A DNA stretch of 64,000 bases from assembly GCA_947396885.1 (NCBI GenBank), contig OX377206.1, forward strand, positions 44,437,631 through 44,501,630. Direction: 5' to 3'. The first letter of the stretch is position 1; every line of letters begins with the position of its first letter. Position numbers and translations under genes: made by a program. The notes below the pieces were generated by a model that was not told the DNA's origin, did no database searches, and was given only the letters and a program-made list of their open reading frames with translations. Source of the DNA: Heligmosomoides polygyrus polygyrus (taxonomy: Eukaryota > Nematoda > Chromadorea > Rhabditida > Heligmosomidae). Below are positions 9,624 through 21,165 of this stretch, one piece after another.

Positions 9624-9658
9624 ATGGCTGGCCACGCTAGGAACGCGTGGCCAGCCAT
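9624..9658. repeat. Type-1 palindrome
   Basis: Perfect copy in the first 2073-bp block. Confidence 0.94.
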
Positions 9659-9712
9659 TCCTCACCCCGCGTCAGTCGTCCACCTCGCCGGCACCTGACG
9701 CTGGACATGCGG

Positions 9713-9784
9713 ACCACGCCAGTCATTCCGGCTTCGAGTATGGTTGGCCACGCTAGGAATCGAAGCCGGAATGACTGGCGTGGT
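9713..9784. repeat. Type-2 hairpin, GGTTGGCC loop
   Basis: Perfect stem; the loop has C to T (GGTTGGCC), the earliest copy of this loop variant. Confidence 0.94.
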
Positions 9785-10187
9785 TCGCCGGCACCTGACG
9801 CTGGACGTGCGAGCCACTTTAGGCATTCCGGCTTCGGGAATGGCTGGCCACGCTAGGAACGTAGCCCAGTCATGCTGGTGATCCTTCCTCACCCAACGTC
9901 AGTCGTCGGCTTCGCCGGCACCTAAGGCTGGACGTGCGAGCCACTTCAGGCATTCCGGCTTCGGGAATGGCTGGCCACGCTAGGAACGTAGCCTAGTCAT
10001 GCTGGTGATCCTTCCTCACCCCGCGTCAGTCGTCAACCTCGCCGGCACCAAACGCTGGACATGCGGACCACGCCAGTCATTCCGGCTTCGAGTATGGCTG
10101 GCCACGCTAGGAACGCAGCCCAACCTAGCTGATGATCCTTCCTCAACAAGTGTCGCGGGCCACGTCAGGCTTTCCGGCTTCGGGTAT

Positions 10188-10349
10188 GGCTGGCCACGCT
10201 AGGAACGTAGCCTAGTCATGCTGGTGATCCTTCCTCACCCCGCGTCAGTCGTCAACCTCGCCGGCACCAAACGCTGGACATGCGGACCACGCCAGTCATT
10301 CCGGCTTCGAGGACGTGCGAGCCACTTTAGGCATTCCGGCTTCGAGTAT
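10188..10349. repeat. 162-bp monomer with internal 35-bp duplication, copy 1
   Basis: A long monomer reaches ATTCCGGCTTCGA, then jumps back to GGACGTGCGAGCC and repeats the last 35 bp of the unit. The result is 162 bp (127 + 35). The join is at 10310/10311 and coincides with the start of the second 2073-bp block. Confidence 0.88.
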
Positions 10350-11696
10350 GGCTGGCCACGCTAGGAACGCAGCCCAGTCATGCTGGTGATCCTTCCTCAC
10401 CCAACGTCAGTCGTCGGGTTTGCCGGCATCTAAGGCTGGACGTGCGAGCCACTTCAGGCATTCCGGCTTCGGGAATGGCTGGCCACGCTAGGAACGTAGC
10501 GCAACCCAGCTGGTGATCCTTCCTCAACAAGTGTCGCGGGCCACGTCAGGCTTTCCGGCTTCGGGTATGGCTGGCCACGCTAGGAACGTAGCCCAACCTA
10601 GCTGATCCTTCCACACCCCGCGCCAGTCGTCGGCTTCGCCGGCACCTGACGCTGGACGTGCGGACCACGCCAGTCATTCCGGCTTCGAGTATGGCTGGCC
10701 ACGCTAGCAACGTAGCGCTGATGATCCTGATGATCCTTCCTCAACAAGTGTCGCGGGCCACATCAGGCTTTCCGGCTTCGGGAATGGCTGGCCACGCTAG
10801 GAACGTAGCGCAACCCAGCTGGTGATCCTTCCTCAACCATTGTCTCGGGCTACGCCAGGTATTCCGGCCTCGGGAATGGCTGGCCACGCTAGGAACGTAG
10901 CCCAGCCTAGCTGGTGATCCTTCCTCACCCCGCGTCAGTTGTCGACCTCGCCAGCACAAAACGCTGGACCTACGGACCACGTCAGTCATTCCGGCTTCTA
11001 GTATGCCTGGCCACGCTGGGAACGTAGCGCTGATGATCCTGATGATCCTTCCTCAACAAGTGTCGCGGGCCACGTCAGGCTTTCCGGCTTCGGGAATGGC
11101 TGGCCACGCTAGGAACGTAGCCCAACCCAGCTGGTGATCCTTCCTCACCCCGCGTCAGTCGTCGACCCCGCCGACACCTGACGCTGGACGTGCGAGCCAC
11201 TTCAGGCATTCAGGCTTCGGGAATGGCTGGCCACGCTAGGAACGTAGCCCAGCCTAGCTGGTGATCCTTCCTCACCCCGCGTCAGTTGTCGACCTCGCCG
11301 GCACAAAACGCTGGACCTACGGACCACGTCAGTCATTCCGGCTTCGAGTATGCCTGGCCACGCTGGGAACGTAGCGCTGATGATCCTGATGATCCTTCCT
11401 CAACAAGTGTCGCGGGCCACGTCAGGCTTTCCGGCTTCGGGAATGGCTGGCCACGCTAGGAACGTAGCCCAACCCAGCTGGTGATCCTTCCTCACCCCGC
11501 GTCAGTCGTCGACCCCGCCGACACCTGACGCTGGACGTGCGAGCCACTTCAGGCATTCAGGCTTCGGGTATGTCTGGCCACGCTAGGAACGTAGCCCAAC
11601 CCAGCTGGTGATCCTTCCTCACCCCGCGTCAGTCGTCGACCCCGCCGACACCTGACGCTGGACGTGCGAGCCACTTTAGGCATTCCGGCTTCGAGT

Positions 11697-11731
11697 ATGG
11701 CTGGCCACGCTAGGAACGCGTGGCCAGCCAT
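11697..11731. repeat. Type-1 palindrome
   Basis: Perfect copy in the second 2073-bp block. Confidence 0.94.
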
Positions 11732-11785
11732 TCCTCACCCCGCGTCAGTCGTCCACCTCGCCGGCACCTGACGCTGGACATGCGG

Positions 11786-11857
11786 ACCACGCCAGTCATT
11801 CCGGCTTCGAGTATGGTTGGCCACGCTAGGAATCGAAGCCGGAATGACTGGCGTGGT
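11786..11857. repeat. Type-2 hairpin, GGTTGGCC loop
   Basis: 2073 bp after the 9713 copy, with the same loop change. Confidence 0.94.
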
Positions 11858-12260
11858 TCGCCGGCACCTGACGCTGGACGTGCGAGCCACTTTAGGCATT
11901 CCGGCTTCGGGAATGGCTGGCCACGCTAGGAACGTAGCCCAGTCATGCTGGTGATCCTTCCTCACCCAACGTCAGTCGTCGGCTTCGCCGGCACCTAAGG
12001 CTGGACGTGCGAGCCACTTCAGGCATTCCGGCTTCGGGAATGGCTGGCCACGCTAGGAACGTAGCCTAGTCATGCTGGTGATCCTTCCTCACCCCGCGTC
12101 AGTCGTCAACCTCGCCGGCACCAAACGCTGGACATGCGGACCACGCCAGTCATTCCGGCTTCGAGTATGGCTGGCCACGCTAGGAACGCAGCCCAACCTA
12201 GCTGATGATCCTTCCTCAACAAGTGTCGCGGGCCACGTCAGGCTTTCCGGCTTCGGGTAT

Positions 12261-12422
12261 GGCTGGCCACGCTAGGAACGTAGCCTAGTCATGCTGGTGA
12301 TCCTTCCTCACCCCGCGTCAGTCGTCAACCTCGCCGGCACCAAACGCTGGACATGCGGACCACGCCAGTCATTCCGGCTTCGAGGACGTGCGAGCCACTT
12401 TAGGCATTCCGGCTTCGAGTAT
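12261..12422. repeat. 162-bp monomer with internal 35-bp duplication, copy 2
   Basis: Same structure and same TTCGA/GGACG join as the copy 2073 bp upstream, here at 12383/12384. It marks the end of the second 2073-bp block. Confidence 0.87.
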
Positions 12423-13324
12423 GGCTGGCCACGCTAGGAACGCAGCCCAACCTAGCTGATGATCCTTCCTCAACCATTGTCTCGGGCTACGCCAGGCATT
12501 CCGGCCTCGGGTATGGCTGGCCACGCTAGGAACGTAGCCCAGCCTAGCTGGTGATCCTTCCTCACCCCGCGTCAGTCGTCGACCTCGCCGGCACCTGACT
12601 CTGGACGTGCGAGCCACATTAGGCATTCCGGATTCGGGAATGGCTGGCCACGCTAGGAACGTAGCCTAGTCATGCTGGTGATCCTTCCTCACCCCGCATC
12701 AGTCGTCGACCTCGCCGGCACCTGACGCTGTACATGCGAGCCACTTCAGGCATTCAGGCTTCGGGTATGTCTGGCCACGCTAGGAACGTAGCCCAACCCA
12801 GCTGGTGATCCTTCCTCACCCCGCGTCAGTCGTCGACCCCGCCGACACCTGACGCTGGACCTACGGACCACGTCAGTCATTCCGGCTTCTAGTATGCCTG
12901 GCCACGCTGGGAACGTAGCGCTGATGATCCTGATGATCCTTCCTCAACAAGTGTCGCGGGCCACGTCAGGTATTCCGGCCTCGGGAATGGCTGGCCACGC
13001 TAGGAACGTAGCCCAGCCTAGCTGGTGATCCTTCCTCACCCCGCGTCAGTTGTCGACCTCGCCGGCACAAAACGCTGGACCTACGGACCACGTCAGTCAT
13101 TCCGGCTTCTAGTATGCCTGGCCACGCTGGGAACGTAGCGCTGATGATCCTGATGATCCTTCCTCAACAAGTGTCGCGGGCCACGTCAGGCTTTCCGGCT
13201 TCGGGAATGGCTGGCCACGCTAGGAACGTAGCCCAACCCAGCTGGTGATCCTTCCTCACCCCGCGTCAGTCGTCGACCCCGCCGACACCTGACGCTGGAC
13301 GTGCGAGCCACTTCAGGCATTCAG
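12384..13324. repeat. Mosaic satellite segment between 2073-bp and 2755-bp blocks
   Basis: Ordinary L, S2 and 93-bp GATGATCCT monomers without inverted repeats. 12461-12850 matches 15910-16299 at a 3449-bp offset. Two GGACCTACGG long monomers each precede a 93-bp unit, at about 12857 and 13079. Confidence 0.7.
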
Positions 13325-13714
13325 GCTTCGGGAATGGCTGGCCACGCTAGGAACGTAGCCTGGTCATGCTGGTGATCCTTCCTCACCCCGCATCAGTCGT
13401 CGACCTCGCCGGCACCTGACGCTGTACATGCGAGCCACTTCAGGCATTCAGGCTTCGGGTATGTCTGGCCACGCTAGGAACGTAGCCCAACCCAGCTGGT
13501 GATCCTTCCTCACCCCGCGTCAGTCGTCGACCCCGCCGACACCTGACGCTGGACGTGCGAGCCACTTCAGGCATTCAGGCTTCGGGTATGTCTGGCCACG
13601 CTAGGAACGTAGCCCAACCCAGCTGGTGATCCTTCCTCACCCCGCGTCAGTCGTCGACCCCGCCGACACCTGATGCTGGACGTGCGAGCCACTTTAGGCA
13701 TTCCGGCTTCGAGT

Positions 13715-13749
13715 ATGGCTGGCCACGCTAGGAACGCGTGGCCAGCCAT
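13715..13749. repeat. Type-1 palindrome without type-2 partner
   Basis: Perfect stem. At the expected hairpin position the next monomer continues GAACGCAGCCCAACC, so the partner has been replaced by exchange. Confidence 0.94.
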
Positions 13750-14430
13750 TCCTCACCCCGCGTCAGTCGTCCACCTCGCCGGCACCTGACGCTGGACATG
13801 CGGACCACGCCAGTCATTCCGGCTTCGAGTATGGCTGGCCACGCTAGGAACGCAGCCCAACCTAGCTGATGATCCTTCCTCAACAAGTGTCGCGGGCCAC
13901 GTCAGGCTTTCCGGCTTCGGGTATGGCTGGCCACGCTAGGAACGTAGCCCAGCCTAGCTGGTGATCCTTCCTCACCCCGCGTCAGTCGTCGACCTCGCCG
14001 GCACCTGACTCTGGACGTGCGAGCCACATTAGGCATTCCGGATTCGGGAATGGCTGGCCACGCTAGGAACGTAGCCTAGTCATGCTGGTGATCCTTCCTC
14101 ACCCCGCATCAGTCGTCGACCTCGCCGGCACCTGACGCTGTACATGCGAGCCACTTCAGGCATTCAGGCTTCGGGTATGTCTGGCCACGCTAGGAACGTA
14201 GCCCAACCCAGCTGGTGATCCTTCCTCACCCCGCGTCAGTCGTCGACCCCGCCGACACCTGACGCTGGACGTGCGAGCCACTTCAGGCATTCAGGCTTCG
14301 GGTATGTCTGGCCACGCTAGGAACGTAGCCCAACCCAGCTGGTGATCCTTCCTCACCCCGCGTCAGTCGTCGACCCCGCCGACACCTGATGCTGGACGTG
14401 CGAGCCACTTTAGGCATTCCGGCTTCGAGT

Positions 14431-14465
14431 ATGGCTGGCCACGCTAGGAACGCGTGGCCAGCCAT
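14431..14465. repeat. Type-1 palindrome
   Basis: Perfect copy, 716 bp after the unpaired one at 13715. Confidence 0.94.
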
Positions 14466-14519
14466 TCCTCACCCCGCGTCAGTCGTCCACCTCGCCGGCA
14501 CCTGACGCTGGACATGCGG

Positions 14520-14591
14520 ACCACGCCAGTCATTCCGGCTTCGAGTATGGCTGGCCACGCTAGGAATCGAAGCCGGAATGACTGGCGTGGT
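14520..14591. repeat. Type-2 hairpin
   Basis: Perfect stem, standard loop; partner of 14431. Confidence 0.94.
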
Positions 14592-15130
14592 TCGCCGGCA
14601 CCTGACGCTGGACGTGCGAGCCACTTTAGGCATTCCGGCTTCGGGAATGGCTGGCCACGCTAGGAACGTAGCCCAGTCATGCTGGTGATCCTTCCTCACC
14701 CAACGTCAGTCGTCGGGTTTGCCGGCATCTAAGGCTGGACGTGCGAGCCACTTCAGGCATTCCGGCTTCGGGAATGGCTGGGCACGCTAGGAACGTAGCG
14801 CAACCCAGCTGGTGATCCTTCCTCAACAAGTGTCGCGGGCCACGTCAGGCTTTCCGGCTTCGGGTATGGCTGGCCACGCTAGGAACGTAGCCCAACCTAG
14901 CTGATCCTTCCACACCCCGCGCCAGTCGTCGGCTTCGCCGGCACCTGACGCTGGACGTGCGGACCACGCCAGTCATTCCGGCTTCGAGTATGGCTGGCCA
15001 CGCTAGGAACGTAGCGCTGATGATCCTGATGATCCTTCCTCAACAAGTGTCGCGGGCCACGTCAGGCTTTCCGGCTTCGGGAATGGCTGGCCACGCTAGG
15101 AACGTAGCGCAACCCAGCTGGTGATCCTTC

Positions 15131-15570
15131 CTCAACCATTGTCTCGGGCTACGCCAGGTATTCCGGCCTCGGGAATGGCTGGCCACGCTAGGAACGTAGC
15201 CCAGCCTAGCTGGTGATCCTTCCTCACCCCGCGTCAGTTGTCGACCTCGCCGGCACAAAACGCTGGACCTACGGACCACGTCAGTCATTCCGGCTTCTAG
15301 TATGCCTGGCCACGCTGGGAACGTAGCGCTGATGATCCTGATGATCCTTCCTCAACCATTGTCTCGGGCTACGCCAGGTATTCCGGCCTCGGGAATGGCT
15401 GGCCACGCTAGGAACGTAGCCCAGCCTAGCTGGTGATCCTTCCTCACCCCGCGTCAGTTGTCGACCTCGCCGGCACAAAACGCTGGACCTACGGACCACG
15501 TCAGTCATTCCGGCTTCTAGTATGCCTGGCCACGCTGGGAACGTAGCGCTGATGATCCTGATGATCCTTC
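15131..15570. repeat. 220-bp tandem duplication (two copies)
   Basis: 15131-15350 and 15351-15570 share the order CTCAACCATTGTCTCGGG, then a GGACCTACGG long monomer and the GCTGGGAACG head with GATGATCCTGATGATCC. Copies diverge at the end, where the second enters AACAAG. 220 is 127 + 93. Confidence 0.8.
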
Positions 15571-16469
15571 CTCAACAAGTGTCGCGGGCCACGTCAGGCT
15601 TTCCGGCTTCGGGAATGGCTGGCCACGCTAGGAACGTAGCCCAACCCAGCTGGTGATCCTTCCTCACCCCGCGTCAGTCGTCGACCCCGCCGACACCTGA
15701 CGCTGGACGTGCGAGCCACTTCAGGCATTCAGGCTTCGGGAATGGCTGGCCACGCTAGGAACGTAACCCAGCCTAGCTGGTGATCCTTCCTCACCCCGCG
15801 TCAGTTGTCGACCTCGCCGGCACAAAACGCTGGACCTACGGACCACGTCAGTCATTCCGGCTTCTAGTATGCCTGGCCACGCTGGGAACGTAGCGCTGAT
15901 GATCCTGATGATCCTTCCTCAACCATTGTCTCGGGCTACGCCAGGCATTCCGGCCTCGGGTATGGCTGGCCACGCTAGGAACGTAGCCCAGCCTAGCTGG
16001 TGATCCTTCCTCACCCCGCGTCAGTCGTCGACCTCGCCGGCACCTGACTCTGGACGTGCGAGCCACATTAGGCATTCCGGATTCGGGAATGGCTGGCCAC
16101 GCTAGGAACGTAGCCTAGTCATGCTGGTGATCCTTCCTCACCCCGCATCAGTCGTCGACCTCGCCGGCACCTGACGCTGTACATGCGAGCCACTTCAGGC
16201 ATTCAGGCTTCGGGTATGTCTGGCCACGCTAGGAACGTAGCCCAACCCAGCTGGTGATCCTTCCTCACCCCGCGTCAGTCGTCGACCCCGCCGACACCTG
16301 ACGCTGGACGTGCGAGCCACTTCAGGCATTCAGGCTTCGGGTATGTCTGGCCACGCTAGGAACGTAGCCCAACCCAGCTGGTGATCCTTCCTCACCCCGC
16401 GTCAGTCGTCGACCCCGCCGACACCTGATGCTGGACGTGCGAGCCACTTTAGGCATTCCGGCTTCGAGT

Positions 16470-16504
16470 ATGGCTGGCCACGCTAGGAACGCGTGGCCAG
16501 CCAT
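16470..16504. repeat. Type-1 palindrome without type-2 partner
   Basis: 2755 bp after 13715 and likewise unpaired, so the loss of the partner preceded the 2755-bp duplication. Confidence 0.94.
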
Positions 16505-17185
16505 TCCTCACCCCGCGTCAGTCGTCCACCTCGCCGGCACCTGACGCTGGACATGCGGACCACGCCAGTCATTCCGGCTTCGAGTATGGCTGGCCACGCT
16601 AGGAACGCAGCCCAACCTAGCTGATGATCCTTCCTCAACAAGTGTCGCGGGCCACGTCAGGCTTTCCGGCTTCGGGTATGGCTGGCCACGCTAGGAACGT
16701 AGCCCAGCCTAGCTGGTGATCCTTCCTCACCCCGCGTCAGTCGTCGACCTCGCCGGCACCTGACTCTGGACGTGCGAGCCACATTAGGCATTCCGGATTC
16801 GGGAATGGCTGGCCACGCTAGGAACGTAGCCTAGTCATGCTGGTGATCCTTCCTCACCCCGCATCAGTCGTCGACCTCGCCGGCACCTGACGCTGTACAT
16901 GCGAGCCACTTCAGGCATTCAGGCTTCGGGTATGTCTGGCCACGCTAGGAACGTAGCCCAACCCAGCTGGTGATCCTTCCTCACCCCGCGTCAGTCGTCG
17001 ACCCCGCCGACACCTGACGCTGGACGTGCGAGCCACTTCAGGCATTCAGGCTTCGGGTATGTCTGGCCACGCTAGGAACGTAGCCCAACCCAGCTGGTGA
17101 TCCTTCCTCACCCCGCGTCAGTCGTCGACCCCGCCGACACCTGATGCTGGACGTGCGAGCCACTTTAGGCATTCCGGCTTCGAGT

Positions 17186-17220
17186 ATGGCTGGCCACGCT
17201 AGGAACGCGTGGCCAGCCAT
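17186..17220. repeat. Type-1 palindrome
   Basis: 2755 bp after 14431. Confidence 0.94.
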
Positions 17221-17274
17221 TCCTCACCCCGCGTCAGTCGTCCACCTCGCCGGCACCTGACGCTGGACATGCGG

Positions 17275-17346
17275 ACCACGCCAGTCATTCCGGCTTCGAG
17301 TATGGCTGGCCACGCTAGGAATCGAAGCCGGAATGACTGGCGTGGT
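17275..17346. repeat. Type-2 hairpin
   Basis: Perfect stem; 2755 bp after 14520. Confidence 0.94.
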
Positions 17347-18750
17347 TCGCCGGCACCTGACGCTGGACGTGCGAGCCACTTTAGGCATTCCGGCTTCGGG
17401 AATGGCTGGCCACGCTAGGAACGTAGCCCAGTCATGCTGGTGATCCTTCCTCACCCAACGTCAGTCGTCGGGTTTGCCGGCATCTAAGGCTGGACGTGCG
17501 AGCCACTTCAGGCATTCCGGCTTCGGGAATGGCTGGCCACGCTAGGAACGTAGCGCAACCCAGCTGGTGATCCTTCCTCAACAAGTGTCGCGGGCCACGT
17601 CAGGCTTTCCGGCTTCGGGTATGGCTGGCCACGCTAGGAACGTAGCCCAACCTAGCTGATCCTTCCACACCCCGCGCCAGTCGTCGGCTTCGCCGGCACC
17701 TGACGCTGGACGTGCGGACCACGCCAGTCATTCCGGCTTCGAGTATGGCTGGCCACGCTAGGAACGTAGCGCTGATGATCCTGATGATCCTTCCTCAACA
17801 AGTGTCGCGGGCCACGTCAGGCTTTCCGGCTTCGGGAATGGCTGGCCACGCTAGGAACGTAGCGCAACCCAGCTGGTGATCCTTCCTCAACCATTGTCTC
17901 GGGCTACGCCAGGTATTCCGGCCTCGGGAATGGCTGGCCACGCTAGGAACGTAGCCCAGCCTAGCTGGTGATCCTTCCTCACCCCGCGTCAGTTGTCGAC
18001 CTCGCCGGCACAAAACGCTGGACCTACGGACCACGTCAGTCATTCCGGCTTCTAGTATGCCTGGCCACGCTGGGAACGTAGCGCTGATGATCCTGATGAT
18101 CCTTCCTCAACAAGTGTCGCGGGCCACGTCAGGCTTTCCGGCTTCGGGAATGGCTGGCCACGCTAGGAACGTAGCCCAACCCAGCTGGTGATCCTTCCTC
18201 ACCCCACGTCAGTCGTCGACCCCGCCGACACCTGACGCTGGACGTGCGAGCCACTTCAGGCATTCAGGCTTCGGGAATGGCTGGCCACGCTAGGAACGTA
18301 GCCCAGCCTAGCTGGTGATCCTTCCTCACCCCGCGTCAGTTGTCGACCTCGCCGGCACAAAACGCTGGACCTACGGACCACGTCAGTCATTCCGGCTTCG
18401 AGTATGCCTGGCCACGCTGGGAACGTAGCGCTGATGATCCTGATGATCCTTCCTCAACAAGTGTCGCGGGCCACGTCAGGCTTTCCGGCTTCGGGAATGG
18501 CTGGCCACGCTAGGAACGTAGCCCAACCCAGCTGGTGATCCTTCCTCACCCCGCGTCAGTCGTCGACCCCGCCGACACCTGACGCTGGACGTGCGAGCCA
18601 CTTCAGGCATTCAGGCTTCGGGTATGTCTGGCCACGCTAGGAACGTAGCCCAACCCAGCTGGTGATCCTTCCTCACCCCGCGTCAGTCGTCGACCCCGCC
18701 GACACCTGACGCTGGACGTGCGAGCCACTTTAGGCATTCCGGCTTCGAGT

Positions 18751-18785
18751 ATGGCTGGCCACGCTAGGAACGCGTGGCCAGCCAT
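18751..18785. repeat. Type-1 palindrome
   Basis: Perfect copy, first of four pairs spaced 562-689 bp. Confidence 0.94.
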
Positions 18786-18839
18786 TCCTCACCCCGCGTC
18801 AGTCGTCCACCTCGCCGGCACCTGACGCTGGACATGCGG

Positions 18840-18911
18840 ACCACGCCAGTCATTCCGGCTTCGAGTATGGTTGGCCACGCTAGGAATCGAAGCCGGAATG
18901 ACTGGCGTGGT
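18840..18911. repeat. Type-2 hairpin, GGTTGGCC loop
   Basis: Perfect stem; loop change shared with 9713 and 11786. Confidence 0.94.
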
Positions 18912-19312
18912 TCGCCGGCACCTGACGCTGGACGTGCGAGCCACTTTAGGCATTCCGGCTTCGGGAATGGCTGGCCACGCTAGGAACGTAGCCCAGTCAT
19001 GCTGGTGATCCTTCCTCACCCAACGTCAGTCGTCGGCTTCGCCGGCACCTAAGGCTGGACGTGCGAGCCACTTCAGGCATTCCGGCTTCGGGAATGGCTG
19101 GCCACGCTAGGAACGTAGCGCAACCCAGCTGATGATCCTTCCTCAACAAGTGTCGCGGGCCACGTCAGGCTTTCCGGCTTCGGGAATGGCTGGCCACGCT
19201 AGGAACGTAGCGCAACCCAGCTGGTGATCCTTCCTCACCCCGCGTCAGTCGTCGACCCCGCCGACACCTGACGCTGGACGTGCGAGCCACTTTAGGCATT
19301 CCGGCTTCGAGT

Positions 19313-19347
19313 ATGGCTGGCCACGCTAGGAACGCGTGGCCAGCCAT
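19313..19347. repeat. Type-1 palindrome
   Basis: Perfect copy, 562 bp after 18751. Confidence 0.94.
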
Positions 19348-19401
19348 TCCTCACCCCGCGTCAGTCGTCCACCTCGCCGGCACCTGACGCTGGACATGCG
19401 G

Positions 19402-19473
19402 ACCACGCCAGTCATTCCGGCTTCGAGTATGGTTGGCCACGCTAGGAATCGAAGCCGGAATGACTGGCATGGT
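19402..19473. repeat. Type-2 hairpin with one stem mismatch
   Basis: The right arm reads CTGGCATGGT: CpG has become CpA, giving one C-A mismatch. Loop has GGTTGGCC. Confidence 0.93.
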
Positions 19474-19875
19474 TCGCCGGCACCTGACGCTGGACGTGCG
19501 AGCCACTTTAGGCATTCCGGCTTCGGGAATGGCTGGCCACGCTAGGAACGTAGCCCAGCCTAGCTGGTGATCCTTCCTCACCCCGCGTCAGTTGTCGACC
19601 TCGCCGGCACAAAACGCTGGACCTACGGACCACGTCAGTCATTCCGGCTTCGAGTATGCCTGGCCACGCTGGGAACGTAGCGCTGATGATCCTGATGATC
19701 CTTCCTCAACAAGTGTCGCGGGCCACGTCAGGCTTTCCGGCTTCGGGAATGGCTGGCCACGCTAGGAACGTAGCCCAACCCAGCTGGTGATCCTTCCTCA
19801 CCCCGCGTCAGTCGTCGACCCCGCCGACACCTGACGCTGGACGTGCGAGCCACTTCAGGCATTCAGGCTTCGGGT

Positions 19876-19910
19876 ATGTCTGGCCACGCTAGGAACGCGT
19901 GGCCAGCCAT
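19876..19910. repeat. Type-1 palindrome with one stem mismatch
   Basis: The left arm is ATGTCTGGCCACGC because the preceding monomer ends GGGTATGTCTGG. The inner 10 bp still pair perfectly. Confidence 0.92.
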
Positions 19911-19964
19911 TCCTCACCCCGCGTCAGTCGTCCACCTCGCCGGCACCTGACGCTGGACATGCGG

Positions 19965-20036
19965 ACCACGCCAGTCATTCCGGCTTCGAGTATGGTTGGC
20001 CACGCTAGGAATCGAAGCCGGAATGACTGGCGTGGT
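19965..20036. repeat. Type-2 hairpin, GGTTGGCC loop
   Basis: Perfect stem; partner of 19876. Confidence 0.94.
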
Positions 20037-20564
20037 TCGCCGGCACCTGACGCTGGACGTGCGAGCCACTTTAGGCATTCCGGCTTCGGGAATGGCTGGC
20101 CACGCTAGGAACGTAGCCCAGTCATGCTGGTGATCCTTCCTCACCCAACGTCAGTCGTCGGCTTCGCCGGCACCTAAGGCTGGACGTGCGAGCCACTTCA
20201 GGCATTCCGGCTTCGGGAATGGCTGGCCACGCTAGGAACGTAGCGCAACCCAGCTGATGATCCTTCCTCAAGAAGTGTCGCGGGCCACGTCAGGCTTTCC
20301 GGCTTCGGGAATGGCTGGCCACGCTAGGAACGTAGCGCAACCCAGCTGGTGATCCTTCCTCACCCCGCGTCAGTCGTCGACCTCGCCGGCACTTGACGCT
20401 GGACGTGCGAGCCACTTCAGGCATTCAGGCTTCGGGTATGTCTGGCCACGCTAGGAACGTAGCCCAACCCAGCTGGTGATCCTTCCTCACCCCGCGTCAG
20501 TCGTCGACCCCGCCGACACCTGACGCTGGACGTGCGAGCCACTTTAGGCATTCCGGCTTCGAGT

Positions 20565-20599
20565 ATGGCTGGCCACGCTGGGAACGCGTGGCCAGCCAT
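20565..20599. repeat. Type-1 palindrome, TGGGAAC loop
   Basis: Perfect 14-bp stem; loop A to G. Confidence 0.93.
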
Positions 20600-20653
20600 T
20601 CCTCACCCCGCGTCAGTCGTCCACCTCGCCGGCACCTGACGCTGGACATGCGG

Positions 20654-20725
20654 ACCACGCCAGTCATTCCGGCTTCGAGTATGGTTGGCCACGCTAGGAA
20701 TCGAAGCCGGAATGACTGGCATGGT
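20654..20725. repeat. Type-2 hairpin with one stem mismatch
   Basis: Same CTGGCATGGT change as the 19402 copy; loop has GGTTGGCC. Confidence 0.93.
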
Positions 20726-21165
20726 TCGCCGGCACCTGACGCTGGACGTGCGAGCCACTTTAGGCATTCCGGCTTCGGGAATGGCTGGCCACGCTAGGAA
20801 CGTAGCCCAGTCATGCTGGTGATCCTTCCTCACCCAACGTCAGTCGTCGGCTTCGCCGGCACCTAAGGCTGGACGTGCGAGCCACTTCAGGCATTCCGGC
20901 TTCGGGAATGGCTGGCCACGCTAGGAACGTAGCGCAACCCAGCTGATGATCCTTCCTCAACAAGTGTCGCGGGCCACGTCAGGCTTTCCGGCTTCGGGAA
21001 TGGCTGGCCACGCTAGGAACGTAGCGCAACCCAGCTGGTGATCCTTCCTCACCCCGCGTCAGTCGTCGACCTCGCCGGCACCAAACGCTGGACATGCGGA
21101 CCACGCCAGTCATTCCGGCTTCGAGTATGGCTGGCCACGCTAGGAACGTAGCGCAACCCAGCTGG

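Larger units (their letters stand above)
8238..10310. repeat. 2073-bp tandem block, copy 1
   Basis: Matches 10311-12383 at a constant 2073-bp offset. Carries the inverted-repeat pair at 9624/9713, two 93-bp GATGATCCT units, and ends in the 162-bp monomer. The boundary TTCGA/GGACG is exact because it is a non-homologous join. Confidence 0.88.
10311..12383. repeat. 2073-bp tandem block, copy 2
   Basis: Repeats copy 1 with few differences, such as CATCAGGCTTT at about 10771, CGCCAGCACAAAACG at about 10951, and GCTAGCAACG at about 10707. Inverted repeats are at 11697 and 11786. Confidence 0.88.
13325..16079. repeat. 2755-bp tandem block, copy 1
   Basis: Matches 16080 onward at a constant 2755-bp offset. 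Contains type-1 palindromes at 13715 and 14431, 716 bp apart, of which only the second is followed by a type-2 hairpin. It also contains an internal 220-bp duplication at 15131-15570. Confidence 0.82.
16080..18109. repeat. 2755-bp tandem block, copy 2 (partial)
   Basis: Repeats about the first 2.03 kb of copy 1, including palindromes at 16470 and 17186 and the hairpin at 17275. It departs near 18110, where copy 1 reads CTCAACCATTG and this copy CTCAACAAGTG. Confidence 0.82.
18110..21165. repeat. Higher-order region with 562-, 563- and 689-bp spaced inverted-repeat pairs
   Basis: Four type-1/type-2 pairs start at 18751, 19313, 19876 and 20565, so the spacing is 562, 563 and 689 bp (689 - 562 = 127). 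All four type-2 loops carry GGTTGGCC in place of GGCTGGCC, which shows they come from one ancestor, probably that of the 9713 and 11786 copies. Confidence 0.78.
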
